NCBI GenBank assembly: GCA_004356215.1 | Contig: SMXR01000064.1 | Location: 1 to 5,830, forward strand | DNA: 5,830 bases | Source of the DNA: Alphaproteobacteria bacterium | GTDB taxonomy: Bacteria > Pseudomonadota > Alphaproteobacteria > Sphingomonadales > SMXR01 | Direction: 5' to 3' | In this document: one piece after another, positions 4,971-5,830 of the stretch | Layout: the number at the start of each line of letters is the position of its first letter | How positions within the stretch are numbered: position 1 is the stretch's first letter | Translations under genes and position numbers: made by a program | Notes under the pieces: model-generated | The model's database searches: none | The model's input: the letters and a program-made list of their open reading frames with translations, nothing else | What the model was told of the DNA's origin: nothing

Positions 4971-5830
4971 ATACGGAAATTATCGTTTTTGCTGGCATTA
5001 GTGGGTTCCTGTTCATGGCAGCCCTGTTGGCTTTTGTCTATTTCCGCGGCCTTTCTTTGATGCAATACCTGCAGCAGGAAGAATACGATAACGAACGCTT
5101 TCTCAAGTGGCTGTTCAGGGCCCGGGCGTTTGATAAAAAAGCCTCCCTGATCACCTTGCTTGCCTTTATCGTCTGGTCGTATTTCGGTGACCTCAATCCG
5201 CCGGTGATAAACCTCGGGTTTTATGGCTTGCTGTTGACCGCGCTGGTGGTTGGAATCAAGACCAGCCTGCCAAAGAAAAATTCTGCCAAAATACCCCTGG
5301 TCACCACCCCCCGGGTGCAGCGTATCCTTTATGTTTACCTTTTGCTGATGGGATTTTATTTCGCATCATTACTGCTCAGTTTTGCCGAAGGCAACATCAT
5401 GGCGCTGATGATGGCATTTGTGGTTTTTTTCCAGTGGCCGCCGTTTTTCCTGGCGGCCTCGAATTTTGTCCTTAAACCGGTGGAAGAATTTATCAACCGG
5501 CGTTACCTGAAATCGGCCCGGGAAAAAATGAACGACCTGAACCCGATCATAATTGCCATTGCCGGCTCTTACGGCAAAACCTCGATCAAGAATATCCTCA
5601 GCCACATCCTCTCGAGCATGGCGCCGACCCTGGCAACCCCGGCCAGCGTCAACACTGAGATGGGGATTGTCCGTATTATTCGTGAAAATCTGACCGATAA
5701 ATACCGGTATTTTGTGGTGGAAATGGGCGCTTACGGAGCCGGGTCGATCAAACGGCTGTGCCAGTTGACGCCGCCCCAGCTGGGCATTATTTCAAGCGTC
5801 GGGGTGGCCCATATGGAACGCTTCAAGTCG
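4967..5830 (+). CDS. murF: Membrane-anchored MurF-type ligase, cut by the window end
   Basis: First 288 residues, open at the right edge. ATG 4967 overlaps the hydrolase stop; an in-frame TGA at 4958-4960 excludes a longer start, and GAGG (4959-4962) or GGGAG (4951-4955) can serve as ribosome binding site. MurF joins D-Ala-D-Ala to UDP-MurNAc-tripeptide, which fits the ddl two genes upstream. Residues 1-170 hold five hydrophobic segments (about 5-26, 61-73, 82-97, 119-139, 144-168) instead of the soluble MurF N-domain, matching the protein at 730-2415: 25 of 50 residues are identical between its 13-62 and the other's 14-63. The ATPase domain shows the P-loop GSYGKT 200-205, SVNTEMG 227-233, VVEMGA 250-255 with metal ligand Glu252, and AHME 281-284 with His282, all as expected for an active ligase. 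The carbamylated-Lys motif would fall about 10 residues beyond the window, so it is unverified. Another Mur-family acceptor cannot be excluded. Confidence 0.85.
   Translation, partial: MNTEIIVFAGISGFLFMAALLAFVYFRGLSLMQYLQQEEYDNERFLKWLFRARAFDKKASLITLLAFIVWSYFGDLNPPVINLGFYGLLLTALVVGIKTSLPKKNSAKIPLVTTPRVQRILYVYLLLMGFYFASLLLSFAEGNIMALMMAFVVFFQWPPFFLAASNFVLKPVEEFINRRYLKSAREKMNDLNPIIIAIAGSYGKTSIKNILSHILSSMAPTLATPASVNTEMGIVRIIRENLTDKYRYFVVEMGAYGAGSIKRLCQLTPPQLGIISSVGVAHMERFKS

Overview
The window looks like bacterial chromosomal DNA carrying a small cell-wall (peptidoglycan precursor) locus. Four sizeable genes lie on the + strand: a membrane-anchored Mur-ligase-like gene (730-2415), a D-alanine--D-alanine ligase (2958-4166), an alpha/beta hydrolase (4191-4970) and a second membrane-anchored MurF-type ligase (4967 to the window end, cut). 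Stops are TAA and TGA, consistent with the standard bacterial code. Coding DNA has moderate GC, while the two long intergenic stretches are clearly AT-rich. The lineage cannot be fixed from this sequence: a peptidoglycan-making bacterium is certain, the phylum is not.

Layout. Positions 1-46 hold the first 15 codons of a minus-strand gene with a good Shine-Dalgarno. Positions 47-729 are a long divergent AT-rich intergenic region with several hairpins and repeats and one doubtful small minus-strand ORF, but no convincing gene. Then comes the first Mur-ligase-like gene. A 542-base gap (2416-2957) follows; it holds a plausible 34-residue minus-strand membrane miniprotein with a terminator-like hairpin behind it. 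The ddl, hydrolase and second Mur ligase genes are then tightly packed (24-base gap, then a 4-base ATGA overlap) and very likely form one operon.

How they fit together. Ddl makes the D-Ala-D-Ala dipeptide that a MurF-type ligase adds to the UDP-MurNAc-tripeptide. The downstream ligase keeps every catalytic motif visible before the window ends. Both Mur-type proteins lack the usual soluble MurF N-terminal domain and instead start with a shared region of about 175 residues and five predicted membrane segments, so the ligase domain should sit on the cytoplasmic face of the membrane.

Most notable point: the upstream Mur-like protein is a clear paralogue of the downstream one (25 of 50 identical residues in one N-terminal stretch). 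It has lost the metal-binding His (now Gln288), the Lys that is carbamylated in this family (now Asn302) and the Asn-Thr-Glu loop, while keeping the P-loop and the C-terminal-domain motifs. It looks like a pseudoenzyme or strongly altered partner of the active copy.
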